This document shows positions 1 to 6,084 of a stretch of DNA of 22,067 nt, piece by piece. The notes beneath the pieces were generated by a model. It was given only the letters and a program-made list of their open reading frames with translations, was not told the DNA's origin and searched no databases. Location of the stretch: the NCBI GenBank assembly GCA_964582525.1, contig CAZOSP010000064.1:1-22067 (forward strand), given 5' to 3'. Source of the stretch: BB31 sp964582525. Its GTDB lineage: Bacteria > Pseudomonadota > Gammaproteobacteria > Beggiatoales > Beggiatoaceae. Numbering within the stretch: the stretch's first letter is position 1; every line of letters begins with the position of its first letter. The position numbers and the translations under genes are program-made.

Positions 1-340
1 ATGCCGAGTTTCGCCCGCGTTCGCGCCGCAAAAAAACGCGGCGCAAACCCTACAACAACTCCAGCGGCGCGTCGTGGCACTGGAGTGTAGAAGTGGGAAG
101 CACGGTAGTTGCCCACCATTTCCTTCATTTCCGCCATCCAGATGGGAAAGCAGGTTGTTATATACTTTACACGGTCATGTTTTCGGGGTTTAGTGTCTTT
201 TTGCGAAGCCTAACATAACCATTCCTCGTTCCCATCGTCCCGACAGCATTCCCGCGTAACTGTTCAGGCCACCCCCACCACCTGAGCAGGCGGTAGCGAT
301 GGTGCATTTCTACCCGCACGCCTTTCCCGAATCATTCGCG
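1..340. other. Left-edge region without a recognised gene
   Basis: I recognise no gene here. One plus-strand frame is open from the window edge (base 3) to a stop at 216-218, about 71 codons, but its translation is rich in Arg, His and Ser and matches no family I know. It could be the tail of a gene cut by the window or chance. Around 224-233 there is a half-copy of the CTCGTTCCCA motif that forms full hairpins elsewhere in the window (3265-3290 and 21695-21721). Confidence 0.4.
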
Positions 341-433
341 GGTCAAAGCTTGCAACCTTGCCCTGAACGTTTTGATTATCCTTACAATGATGTAAAACAT
401 TTGGGTGTAGGCTGCAAACCTACACCCGCCCCT
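341..433 (+). repeat. 93-bp dispersed intergenic repeat, copy 1
   Basis: Aligns over its whole length with 19664-19756. A 24-base core (375-398 here) is identical in both copies and the flanks carry scattered substitutions. The right end holds a perfect 9-bp hairpin, GGGTGTAGG at 403-411 pairing with CCTACACCC at 419-427 around a 7-base loop. The left-end hairpin, perfect in copy 2, is degraded here. It lies just downstream of the NAD-kinase-like gene (minus strand) and may end its transcript. No coding capacity is evident. Confidence 0.8.
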
Positions 434-457
434 TTTTGCGTAACAGTCAATTCTAAA

Positions 458-1435
458 TTACACCACCAACGCCCCGTCCTTATCCGCCACGCTGATGTTC
501 GCCTGTGTGCCCGCGTTAAACTGCAAAAAATCATCCTCAATGCCATCGCTGAAAATCACGCCATTTTCCGCCATCTGCGAAGTTAAGCGTAGCGGTGTAC
601 TACCCGTGATTTTACCAAACACCAAATTGGCAGCGGAAGTGCTGCTGGGGAAGGGTTCGCGCACTGTAAATTGCAAATAGTCAGCATCCCAAGCAAAGCT
701 ATAATCAGGTCTGTCTGCGGCTGTTCTGCTGCTTGTCACGCGCTTCTCACGCTTCTTAGCGGAGGCACCATGCAAGCCCTGATAAACCTGCTCGGCACCT
801 GCCATCAGACTTTTGAACCAACCGCTTGATCCCAATCCGGTGGAAACAATAATGCCACTAGAAGAATGATTTTCTTGCTGCGTGCCTAGTGCGATTTGAT
901 AACGTGCAGAAACATGGGTTTTCTGCCCAATAAATAAATCATTCACTCCGTACAGCGTCTGCCCATTATTAAGCCGTACCTGCGCCATGGTCACGGGCTG
1001 CGTATATCGCCGTCCGGCAAAGACTTCGGGCAAAATTTTATCCAAATCAGCCACGCGAAACGGCAGCAACACCCCATCCCAACGCAACGGATCCGGATTT
1101 ACGCCAATCACCGGCTGACCATTCAGATATTTAACTGTATTCGCTACCAAACCATCCTGCCCCAGCACGACCACCTTGTCATTGTCGGCAAAGACAAAAT
1201 TAGGCAAAAAGCTGCGCTCTAGTTTTTGCACACGCCCCAAACGCGCCAACAAGCTCTCAGTCTCTTGCAATGCCGCTTGGTAAGTATGATGCTCGTGCAA
1301 ATAATCAGAAAAATCCGCGCCCTGATGTTCAATATAAAAACGCGCTTGGGCTTGCGTATTAAAGCGCGCAATCAAGTCATCCAAGCGAGTACGGCGCATG
1401 ACCAAAATGATTTTATGTTCGGAGATAGGCTGCAT
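458..1435 (-). CDS. NAD-kinase-like (diacylglycerol/NAD kinase fold) protein
   Basis: The 325-residue product resembles ATP-NAD kinase and related 'sugar kinase' proteins, which phosphorylate NAD or a similar substrate in the cytoplasm. The N-terminal half has a Rossmann-like pattern ending in VVLGQDGLVANTV, the position of the GGDG motif; its aspartate (Asp94) is kept but the second glycine is Gln. Further on, ND in NDLFIGQ sits where NADKs have the NE motif, and STGLGSSGWFKS corresponds to the glycine/serine loop near GSTAY. These departures suggest a side branch, and activity on NAD itself is unproven. The start is supported by a GAGGAG ribosome site 11 bases upstream. It stands alone: the nearest gene on the same strand, brnA, ends 414 bases upstream with a mobile element between. 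The fold call is fairly sure, the substrate is not. Confidence 0.7.
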   Translation of the reverse strand: MQPISEHKIILVMRRTRLDDLIARFNTQAQARFYIEHQGADFSDYLHEHHTYQAALQETESLLARLGRVQKLERSFLPNFVFADNDKVVVLGQDGLVANTVKYLNGQPVIGVNPDPLRWDGVLLPFRVADLDKILPEVFAGRRYTQPVTMAQVRLNNGQTLYGVNDLFIGQKTHVSARYQIALGTQQENHSSSGIIVSTGLGSSGWFKSLMAGAEQVYQGLHGASAKKREKRVTSSRTAADRPDYSFAWDADYLQFTVREPFPSSTSAANLVFGKITGSTPLRLTSQMAENGVIFSDGIEDDFLQFNAGTQANISVADKDGALVV

Positions 1436-1602
1436 AAATGACTCAACTCCTCAAGTGATAGGGGCTATTAAATTGACACGTTTGTAGGTAAGCGTTTACA
1501 TCCCCGAGTAAAAACCCAGCAATTTCCGCCACACCTCGATTACTTCAGCCAACAACCAATTTACATACTTTTTATCGGGTATATTTTCTTAGGCACAAAA
1601 AA
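1436..1602. other. Spacer upstream of the NAD-kinase-like gene
   Basis: Together with the element at 1603-1841 this forms a 414-base stretch without a gene. It must carry the promoter of the minus-strand kinase-like gene, but I see no convincing -35/-10 pair. Only the GAGGAG ribosome site near 1447-1452 (minus strand) is clear. Confidence 0.4.
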
Positions 1603-1841
1603 GGCTCTTCAGGAATTTGTGTTGGAGTGAATATAATTTAATCAATGAGTGACAGCGCACTTCCGTCCGGAGTATTGCCAAAAATCCATCCGCTTTGGCG
1701 GTCGTTTTGCACCCAAGCACGAAGAATCAATGAGTTACAGTGATAAACGGTATCGTTTTTCGGCTTCGCTGCTGGGTGTCATTATGCTGTAATAGATTGT
1801 TTTCAAATATAATTTATTGCAACACAAATTCCTAGAGAGCC
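1603..1841. mobile_element. 239-bp element with 22-bp terminal inverted repeats (ISL3-like MITE or IS relic)
   Basis: The left end, GGCTCTTCAGGAATTTGTGT at 1603-1622 continuing to 1624, is matched by the reverse complement of 1820-1841 at 20 of 22 positions; the two mismatches are adjacent (bases 7-8). Ends beginning GGCTCTT are typical of ISL3-family insertion sequences, as I recall them. There is no room for a transposase, only two very short frames (about 33 and 20 codons) beginning at near-identical 16-base direct repeats (1640-1655 and 1725-1740). The flanks, ACAAAAAA and TACTTTTT, show no clear 8-bp target duplication. It is therefore either a non-autonomous miniature element or the ends of a deleted IS. 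Its right end is 8 bases from the brnA stop codon. Confidence 0.65.
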
Positions 1842-1849
1842 TACTTTTT

Positions 1850-2146
1850 TTACTTATGTGAATTGACATACTCACGTAAGACTTCATCCATGCGTGTCTG
1901 CCAACCTTGTCCTGTTGCTTTGAAATAAGCAATCACTTCAGGACTATAACGCACAGGCACTAAAACTTTTTTGCGCTGTGCTTTAAGACGACCTAAGATT
2001 ACCTGCGCTGGTAACATGGCATCTAGTTGTTCATCTGTTAGCGGCAAAGCGTCGGGATCGCTATTAGCAGCTTGCATAATTTGCTGATCTTCTTCTTCGG
2101 ACGGCAGTCGAATATTGGCATATTTAGCGGTGGATGTTTTTGACAT
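1850..2146 (-). CDS. brnA: BrnA-family antitoxin of a BrnT/BrnA module
   Basis: The 98-residue product ends in the typical BrnA block, with PVRYSPEVIAYFKATGQGWQ followed by TRMDEVLREYV, a ribbon-helix-helix-like DNA-binding and dimerisation region. Family members bind and neutralise BrnT and repress their own operon. The N-terminal half is acidic and would be the toxin-contacting part. I chose the ATG at 2146 (MSKTSTAKY) over an in-frame ATG at 2251 because the longer form would run through most of brnT, and because GAGG lies about 10 bases upstream of 2146. The start overlaps the brnT stop by 23 bases, implying translational coupling. The gene ends 8 bases from the ISL3-like element, so it probably escaped disruption narrowly. 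The family call is firm. Confidence 0.88.
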   Translation of the reverse strand: MSKTSTAKYANIRLPSEEEDQQIMQAANSDPDALPLTDEQLDAMLPAQVILGRLKAQRKKVLVPVRYSPEVIAYFKATGQGWQTRMDEVLREYVNSHK

Positions 2147-2399
2147 AGTGTTGAACCTCACGGAGGGTAGCGCAACGCAAGCTGATGATTCTGTATACAT
2201 CGTCATGTTCGATAAAAGCCACGTAGTACAAAGTGTTTGTTTTAGGTGCAAGTGCGATCATACGCATTTCGTTATAATCATAATGCTCATCAATCCACAC
2301 CAGCGCAGCATCCCAATCAAGTTCCGATGCCAACGCCAATGACACGCCATGTTTGCTACGGTTTGCGACATCTTTAGCGGGATCGAATTCAATTTCCAT
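2124..2399 (-). CDS. brnT: BrnT-family ribonuclease toxin
   Basis: A 91-residue protein of the BrnT family (DUF497), RelE-like ribonucleases that arrest translation when freed from BrnA. The family pattern is visible in order: FDPAKDVANRSKHGVSLALA near the N-terminus, then DW and the D-E-R run (YDYNEMRMIAL), the central strands TNTLYYVAF, and the C-terminal RIISLRCATLREVQHYV. Length is normal. It is the first gene of the pair; brnA follows with a 23-base overlap, the usual BrnTA order (toxin first). The ribosome site before its ATG is weak, which suits a toxin. A 12-bp perfect palindrome 7 bases upstream of the start is a candidate operator. It appears intact and, with brnA present, functional. 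Confidence 0.88.
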   Translation of the reverse strand: MEIEFDPAKDVANRSKHGVSLALASELDWDAALVWIDEHYDYNEMRMIALAPKTNTLYYVAFIEHDDVYRIISLRCATLREVQHYVKNIHR

Positions 2400-2405
2400 A
2401 ACTTA

Positions 2406-2417
2406 TTGTAGCTACAA
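2406..2417. promoter_or_regulatory. Palindrome upstream of brnT, candidate BrnA operator
   Basis: TTGTAGCTACAA is a perfect 12-bp palindrome six bases upstream of the brnT start codon. BrnA antitoxins are known to autorepress their operon through a palindrome in the promoter, and this is the only strong dyad there. On the minus strand the sequence TACAAT (2405-2410) overlaps it and could serve as a -10 box, which would make the mRNA almost leaderless. The role is inferred from position. Confidence 0.4.
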
Positions 2418-3264
2418 AAATAGTTCAAATTCACAAGCGGTCGAAATCGGCAAGCTGATTTTGCTAAAAATTCGCCCGTATATCTTACATTTCGCGCCAC
2501 CCAAGACTCATTTTCTCTTTTTTATCCTGGCACCCAAAAATATATTTTTAGTGTGGCTATTTTGCAATAAGCAGTGGAAGCAATGGTTCAATTATACTTT
2601 GATAAACAGTTACTTGAGAGGATAACATAATTTTTAACTCCATTTTAAATGATTGAAAGCAATAATTATACCGAACACTATTGGTTTTATACGCTGTTTA
2701 TTTTTATTTTTGTCAAATTGTAGTAAAGAAGGATACTTTAGTGAAAACATCGCAAACCCGGACATCACTATGTCAGTCATTGAATATACAAGGTTTCCGA
2801 CGCGATGTTCGGGTATTTTCTCCACCTTGCTTTGAATTATTTTTAGTATACTGCGCCCTGCTTGAAACTGCTCTCAGGGATATTTTTAAGTACTTGAAAT
2901 CCAAAAACTGAGGTGAAACTTGATAAAGCAAAAAATGCAGTTTCTGGCAGGTATGCGTATAAATTCTCTATCGAAAGGGTACGGTGAAATTTTAAGTCTT
3001 CACGGGGCGGCGGGGAGGGTAATTTTCTTGGCATGGTTGTCTGACCTTGTTTCGTTTTAGGGACAACTATGGGCTATTTTAACAGGGTTTTGATGCGGGC
3101 GGGAACTGCTGTTTTTACACCGTATTGCCGAATATTTCTATGAACTCAGAAATGGCTTAGAAATGGTGTTTTCTATGTTAGTGGGAATTATTAGAGCTGC
3201 ATAATGAAAGCATCAGGTTTGTATTCATAATAAAAATAGATTCAAGTGACTAGGGTGTATTTCT
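2418..3264. other. AT-rich region of about 0.85 kb without a supported gene
   Basis: Several overlapping short frames exist on both strands (for example 2653-2835, 2681-2911 and, minus, 2843-3034), but none has a recognisable family, a clear ribosome site or a sustained advantage over its rivals. Around 3107-3205 one frame reads coherently (ending FSMLVGIIRAA before a stop), possibly the scrap of a lost gene. An imperfect inverted repeat pairs 2746-2758 with 2792-2809. The base composition is clearly more AT-rich than in the flanking ppsA gene. I see no RNA gene. Confidence 0.4.
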
Positions 3265-3290
3265 CGTTCCTACGCGCTGGCGTGGGAATG
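3265..3290. repeat. Dispersed CGTTCC/GGAACG hairpin upstream of ppsA
   Basis: CGTTCCTACGC pairs with GCGTGGGAATG over 11 positions (two G-T wobbles) around a 4-base loop. It belongs to the same family as the hairpin at 21695-21721 (CGTTCCCACGC / GCATGGGAACG). Such hairpins are commonly scattered between genes in repeat-rich gammaproteobacterial genomes. Confidence 0.6.
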
Positions 3291-3299
3291 CGTAACCGT

Positions 3300-3359
3300 G
3301 CGTGCTGCTTTGCAGACCAGCAGCAGCGGCTTGCCGCGCTGATCGGGAGAGCAGCACGC
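3300..3359. repeat. 10-bp perfect inverted repeat enclosing a second GC-rich hairpin
   Basis: GCGTGCTGCT at 3300-3309 is perfectly matched by AGCAGCACGC at 3350-3359. The 40-base interior contains a further dyad, GCGGC-TT-GCCGC. It ends 32 bases before the ppsA start and lies where the -35 region of the ppsA promoter would fall. It could be another dispersed palindrome or a structured regulatory site. Confidence 0.5.
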
Positions 3360-3375
3360 TCAACTGATGTCACTT

Positions 3376-3381
3376 TATAAT
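3376..3381 (+). promoter_or_regulatory. Candidate -10 box of ppsA
   Basis: TATAAT is a perfect consensus -10 hexamer 11-16 bases before the chosen ppsA start. No -35 match lies at the right distance; that position is occupied by the right arm of the 3300-3359 inverted repeat. If used, the transcript leader would be very short and might not include the GGGGGA ribosome site. Confidence 0.3.
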
Positions 3382-3391
3382 GGGGGATACC

Positions 3392-5776
3392 ATGCAGGAC
3401 TATATCATTGATTTCAAACAACTTAGAATGCAGGACGTGGGCAAAGTCGGGGGCAAAAACGCCTCGCTAGGCGAGATGGTCAGCCAACTCAGCACGGCGG
3501 GCGTACAGGTGCCGGGTGGCTTTGCCACCACCGCCGATGCTTTTATAGATTTTTTAAGTCAGCAAGGCTTAAAACACACCATTGATGCACGGCTGGCGGC
3601 ACTTAATGTGGATGATGTGGATGAATTAGCCCGCGTCGGCGCGGAAATTCGCCAAGCCGTGATCGACACGCCGTTTCCGCCCGAACTGGAAAACGCTATC
3701 CGCACGCATTATCAGGCAATGCTAGATGCAGAAGGCGACATCACGGTCGCGGTGCGCTCTTCAGCCACCGCCGAAGACCTGCCCGATGCCTCCTTTGCCG
3801 GACAGCAAGAAACCTTTTTGAATGTGCATGGCATTGAGCCTGTACTGCAAGCCGTGAAACACGTTTTCGCCTCGCTGTTTAATGATCGGGCGATTTCTTA
3901 CCGCGTTCATCAAGGCTTTGCGCACAGCGATGTGGCACTGTCGGCGGGCATTCAGCGCATGGTGCGCAGCGACATCGGTGCCAGTGGCGTGATGTTTACG
4001 CTGGACACAGAATCGGGTTTTCCCGATGTGGTGTTCATTACCGCCGCTTATGGCTTGGGCGAAACGGTGGTGCAAGGCGCGGTCAATCCGGATGAATTTT
4101 ATGTGTATAAACCCACCCTGCGACAAGGCAAACCAGCGATAGTGCGGCGCAATCGCGGCAGCAAAGCGATTAAAATGATTTACAGCGGCGAGCAAGGTCA
4201 TGGCAAATCGGTGAAAACCGTCGCCGTCGATAAAGCCGAGGCACTGGCGTTTGCCTTAAGCGATGCCGAAGTGGAAGAACTGGCGCGGCAAGCATTGATT
4301 ATTGAAGATCATTATCAACGCCCGATGGATATTGAATGGGGACGCGATGGACAGGATGGCAACATTTATATTTTGCAAGCGCGTCCGGAAACCGTCAAAA
4401 GCCGCACTGCGCAAGCGGCTGTAACTGAGCGTTTTCGCTTGCGTGACAATCAGGTGCGCAGCAGCGTACTGGCGGAGGGGCGCAGCATCGGGCAGCGCAT
4501 TGGCGCGGGTGTGGTGCGCCTGGTGGCTTCCCTGAGCGAGATGAACAAGGTGCAGAGCGGCGATGTGTTGGTCACCGACATGACTGATCCCGATTGGGAG
4601 CCGGTGATGAAACGCGCTGCGGCGATTGTCACGAATCGCGGCGGACGCACCTGCCACGCCTCAATAGTCGCTCGTGAACTGGGCATTCCAGCGGTGGTAG
4701 GCTGCGGCGATGCGACGCAATTATTGCCCGATGGCAGTGCCGTCACCGTATCTTGCGCAGAAGGCGATACTGGCTACATTTATCAAGGCATTTTAGACTA
4801 TGAAGTGCAGCGTTCCGATGCCCAGCAGATGCCGCACATCCCTTTCAAAATTATGATGAATGTGGGTAATCCTGATCGCGCCTTTGATTTTGCCGCGTTG
4901 CCCAATCAAGGCGTTGGCTTGGCGCGTTTAGAATTTATCATCAACCGGATGATCGGCATACATCCTAAAGCCTTGTTAAACTTCGATAAACAATCGCCCG
5001 ACCTGCAAGCGACAATCAATGAACAGGTAGCCGGCTACGCCGATCCCGTGCGTTTTTACATCGACCGCCTGGCAGAAGGCGTTGCTACTCTGGCGGCGGC
5101 GTTTTATCCCAAGCCAGTGATTGTGCGTTTGTCTGATTTCAAATCCAATGAATACGCGAATTTAATCGGTGGTGAATTATTTGAACCGCATGAAGAAAAT
5201 CCCATGCTGGGCTTTCGTGGCGCGTCGCGTTACATTTCTGATTCTTTCCGCGATTGCTTTGATTTAGAATGTCAAGCCATGCGTAAAGTGCGCGAGACGA
5301 TGGGCTTAGACAATGTAGAATTGATGATTCCATTCGTGCGCACTGTGGACGAAGCGCGGCAGGTCATTGAAGTGCTAAAAGAAAACGGCTTGGAACGGGG
5401 TAAAAATGGCTTGCGTTTGATTATGATGTGTGAAATTCCCTCAAACGCACTGCTGGCAGAGCAGTTCTTAGACTATTTTGACGGGTTTTCTATTGGTTCA
5501 AACGACATGACACAACTCACGCTTGGACTGGATCGTGATTCGGGTTTGATTGCGCATTTGTTTGATGAACGCAATGCAGCGGTAAAAGCCTTACTACATA
5601 TCGCCATTCAAGCCTGCCGCAAGCACAATAAATACGTGGGGATTTGTGGACAAGGACCTTCGGATCATCCAGATTTAGCAAAATGGCTCATGGAAGAAGG
5701 GATTGGTTCAGTCTCTTTGAACCCGGATACGGTGATTGCCACCTGGTTGTATTTAGCAGAACAGCAGGCGGCATAA
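3392..5776 (+). CDS. ppsA: Phosphoenolpyruvate synthase (pyruvate, water dikinase)
   Basis: Converts pyruvate, ATP and water to phosphoenolpyruvate, AMP and phosphate, the entry step of gluconeogenesis from three-carbon acids; cytoplasmic. At 794 residues it matches the enzyme's usual length (about 790). The order is standard: N-terminal ATP-grasp domain beginning VGGKNASLGEM and containing VAVRSSATAEDLPDASFAGQ; central swivelling phosphohistidine domain with GGRTCHASIVARELGIPAVV (phosphorylated His422); and C-terminal TIM barrel with GFSIGSNDMTQLTLGLDRD and the catalytic cysteine in GICGQGPSD (Cys752). An in-frame ATG exists at 3380, but the second ATG at 3392 has GGGGG five bases before it and gives an N-terminus in line with the family. 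The gene stands alone, followed by a hairpin at 5785. No PEP synthase regulatory protein gene is beside it. Identification is certain. Confidence 0.97.
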   Translation: MQDYIIDFKQLRMQDVGKVGGKNASLGEMVSQLSTAGVQVPGGFATTADAFIDFLSQQGLKHTIDARLAALNVDDVDELARVGAEIRQAVIDTPFPPELENAIRTHYQAMLDAEGDITVAVRSSATAEDLPDASFAGQQETFLNVHGIEPVLQAVKHVFASLFNDRAISYRVHQGFAHSDVALSAGIQRMVRSDIGASGVMFTLDTESGFPDVVFITAAYGLGETVVQGAVNPDEFYVYKPTLRQGKPAIVRRNRGSKAIKMIYSGEQGHGKSVKTVAVDKAEALAFALSDAEVEELARQALIIEDHYQRPMDIEWGRDGQDGNIYILQARPETVKSRTAQAAVTERFRLRDNQVRSSVLAEGRSIGQRIGAGVVRLVASLSEMNKVQSGDVLVTDMTDPDWEPVMKRAAAIVTNRGGRTCHASIVARELGIPAVVGCGDATQLLPDGSAVTVSCAEGDTGYIYQGILDYEVQRSDAQQMPHIPFKIMMNVGNPDRAFDFAALPNQGVGLARLEFIINRMIGIHPKALLNFDKQSPDLQATINEQVAGYADPVRFYIDRLAEGVATLAAAFYPKPVIVRLSDFKSNEYANLIGGELFEPHEENPMLGFRGASRYISDSFRDCFDLECQAMRKVRETMGLDNVELMIPFVRTVDEARQVIEVLKENGLERGKNGLRLIMMCEIPSNALLAEQFLDYFDGFSIGSNDMTQLTLGLDRDSGLIAHLFDERNAAVKALLHIAIQACRKHNKYVGICGQGPSDHPDLAKWLMEEGIGSVSLNPDTVIATWLYLAEQQAA

Positions 5777-5784
5777 GCAAAAAC

Positions 5785-5809
5785 CTGACAGGTTTTAAAA
5801 ACCTGTTAG
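5785..5809 (+). terminator. Hairpin after ppsA, likely terminator
   Basis: Eight bases after the ppsA stop, ACAGGTTTT and AAAACCTGT form a perfect 9-bp inverted repeat about one central base, extended by partial pairing outside. There is no long T tract after it, so termination may be weak. The CTGACAGGT core recurs in the 96-bp repeats around queF-queC. Confidence 0.55.
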
Positions 5810-6084
5810 CTTGAATAGTGTAGAGTGTGCGCCGTCTGTTTGGCCCGCTGGGATGGCTAATCTCCCGAACAGCCGAACGGCGCAAGCCGTTCATTGTTTG
5901 AGTGCCTCAATTTCTTTAACAACGCCACCGTCATTTCTCGTAGTCGGAATGACGGATGACGGCACCAACAGACGCGCCTTATCCGTCCTGCCGGCTAGGT
6001 TTTGCAAACCTAGAAAGTTTAATAATGCTGCAATAAAGTGTGCGTACAAACTAGAAAATTCGCTATACCTTTCAATGAGGATGA
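5810..6084. other. ppsA-glgP spacer containing three further hairpins
   Basis: With the terminator this makes a 308-base spacer. No gene is seen. Perfect dyads: GAACGGC-GCAA-GCCGTTC at 5875-5892 (GNRA-type loop); CCGTCATT at 5928-5935 pairing with AATGACGG at 5948-5955; and CTAGGTTT-TGC-AAACCTAG at 5995-6013. They look like dispersed intergenic palindromes collected in one place. The glgP promoter must lie after 6013, but I see no clear one. GAGG at 6077-6080 is the glgP ribosome site. Confidence 0.6.

Noticed and set aside
3..218. Frame open from the left edge of the window
   Set aside because: About 71 codons without a stop, but composition is odd and nothing is recognised; cannot be told from chance.
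2653..2835. Short frame with a hydrophobic N-terminus and LSNC, resembling a lipoprotein signal
   Set aside because: Only 60 residues, no ribosome site, rival frames overlap, and no family resemblance; likely chance in AT-rich DNA.
2843..3034. Minus-strand 63-codon frame (MPRKLPSPPPRED...)
   Set aside because: No recognisable family or start signal, and it overlaps a plus-strand frame of equal length.
3761..4746. Long minus-strand frames opposite ppsA (and similar ones opposite glgP, recD2 and the kinase)
   Set aside because: Shadows of strongly supported genes, with low-complexity translations.
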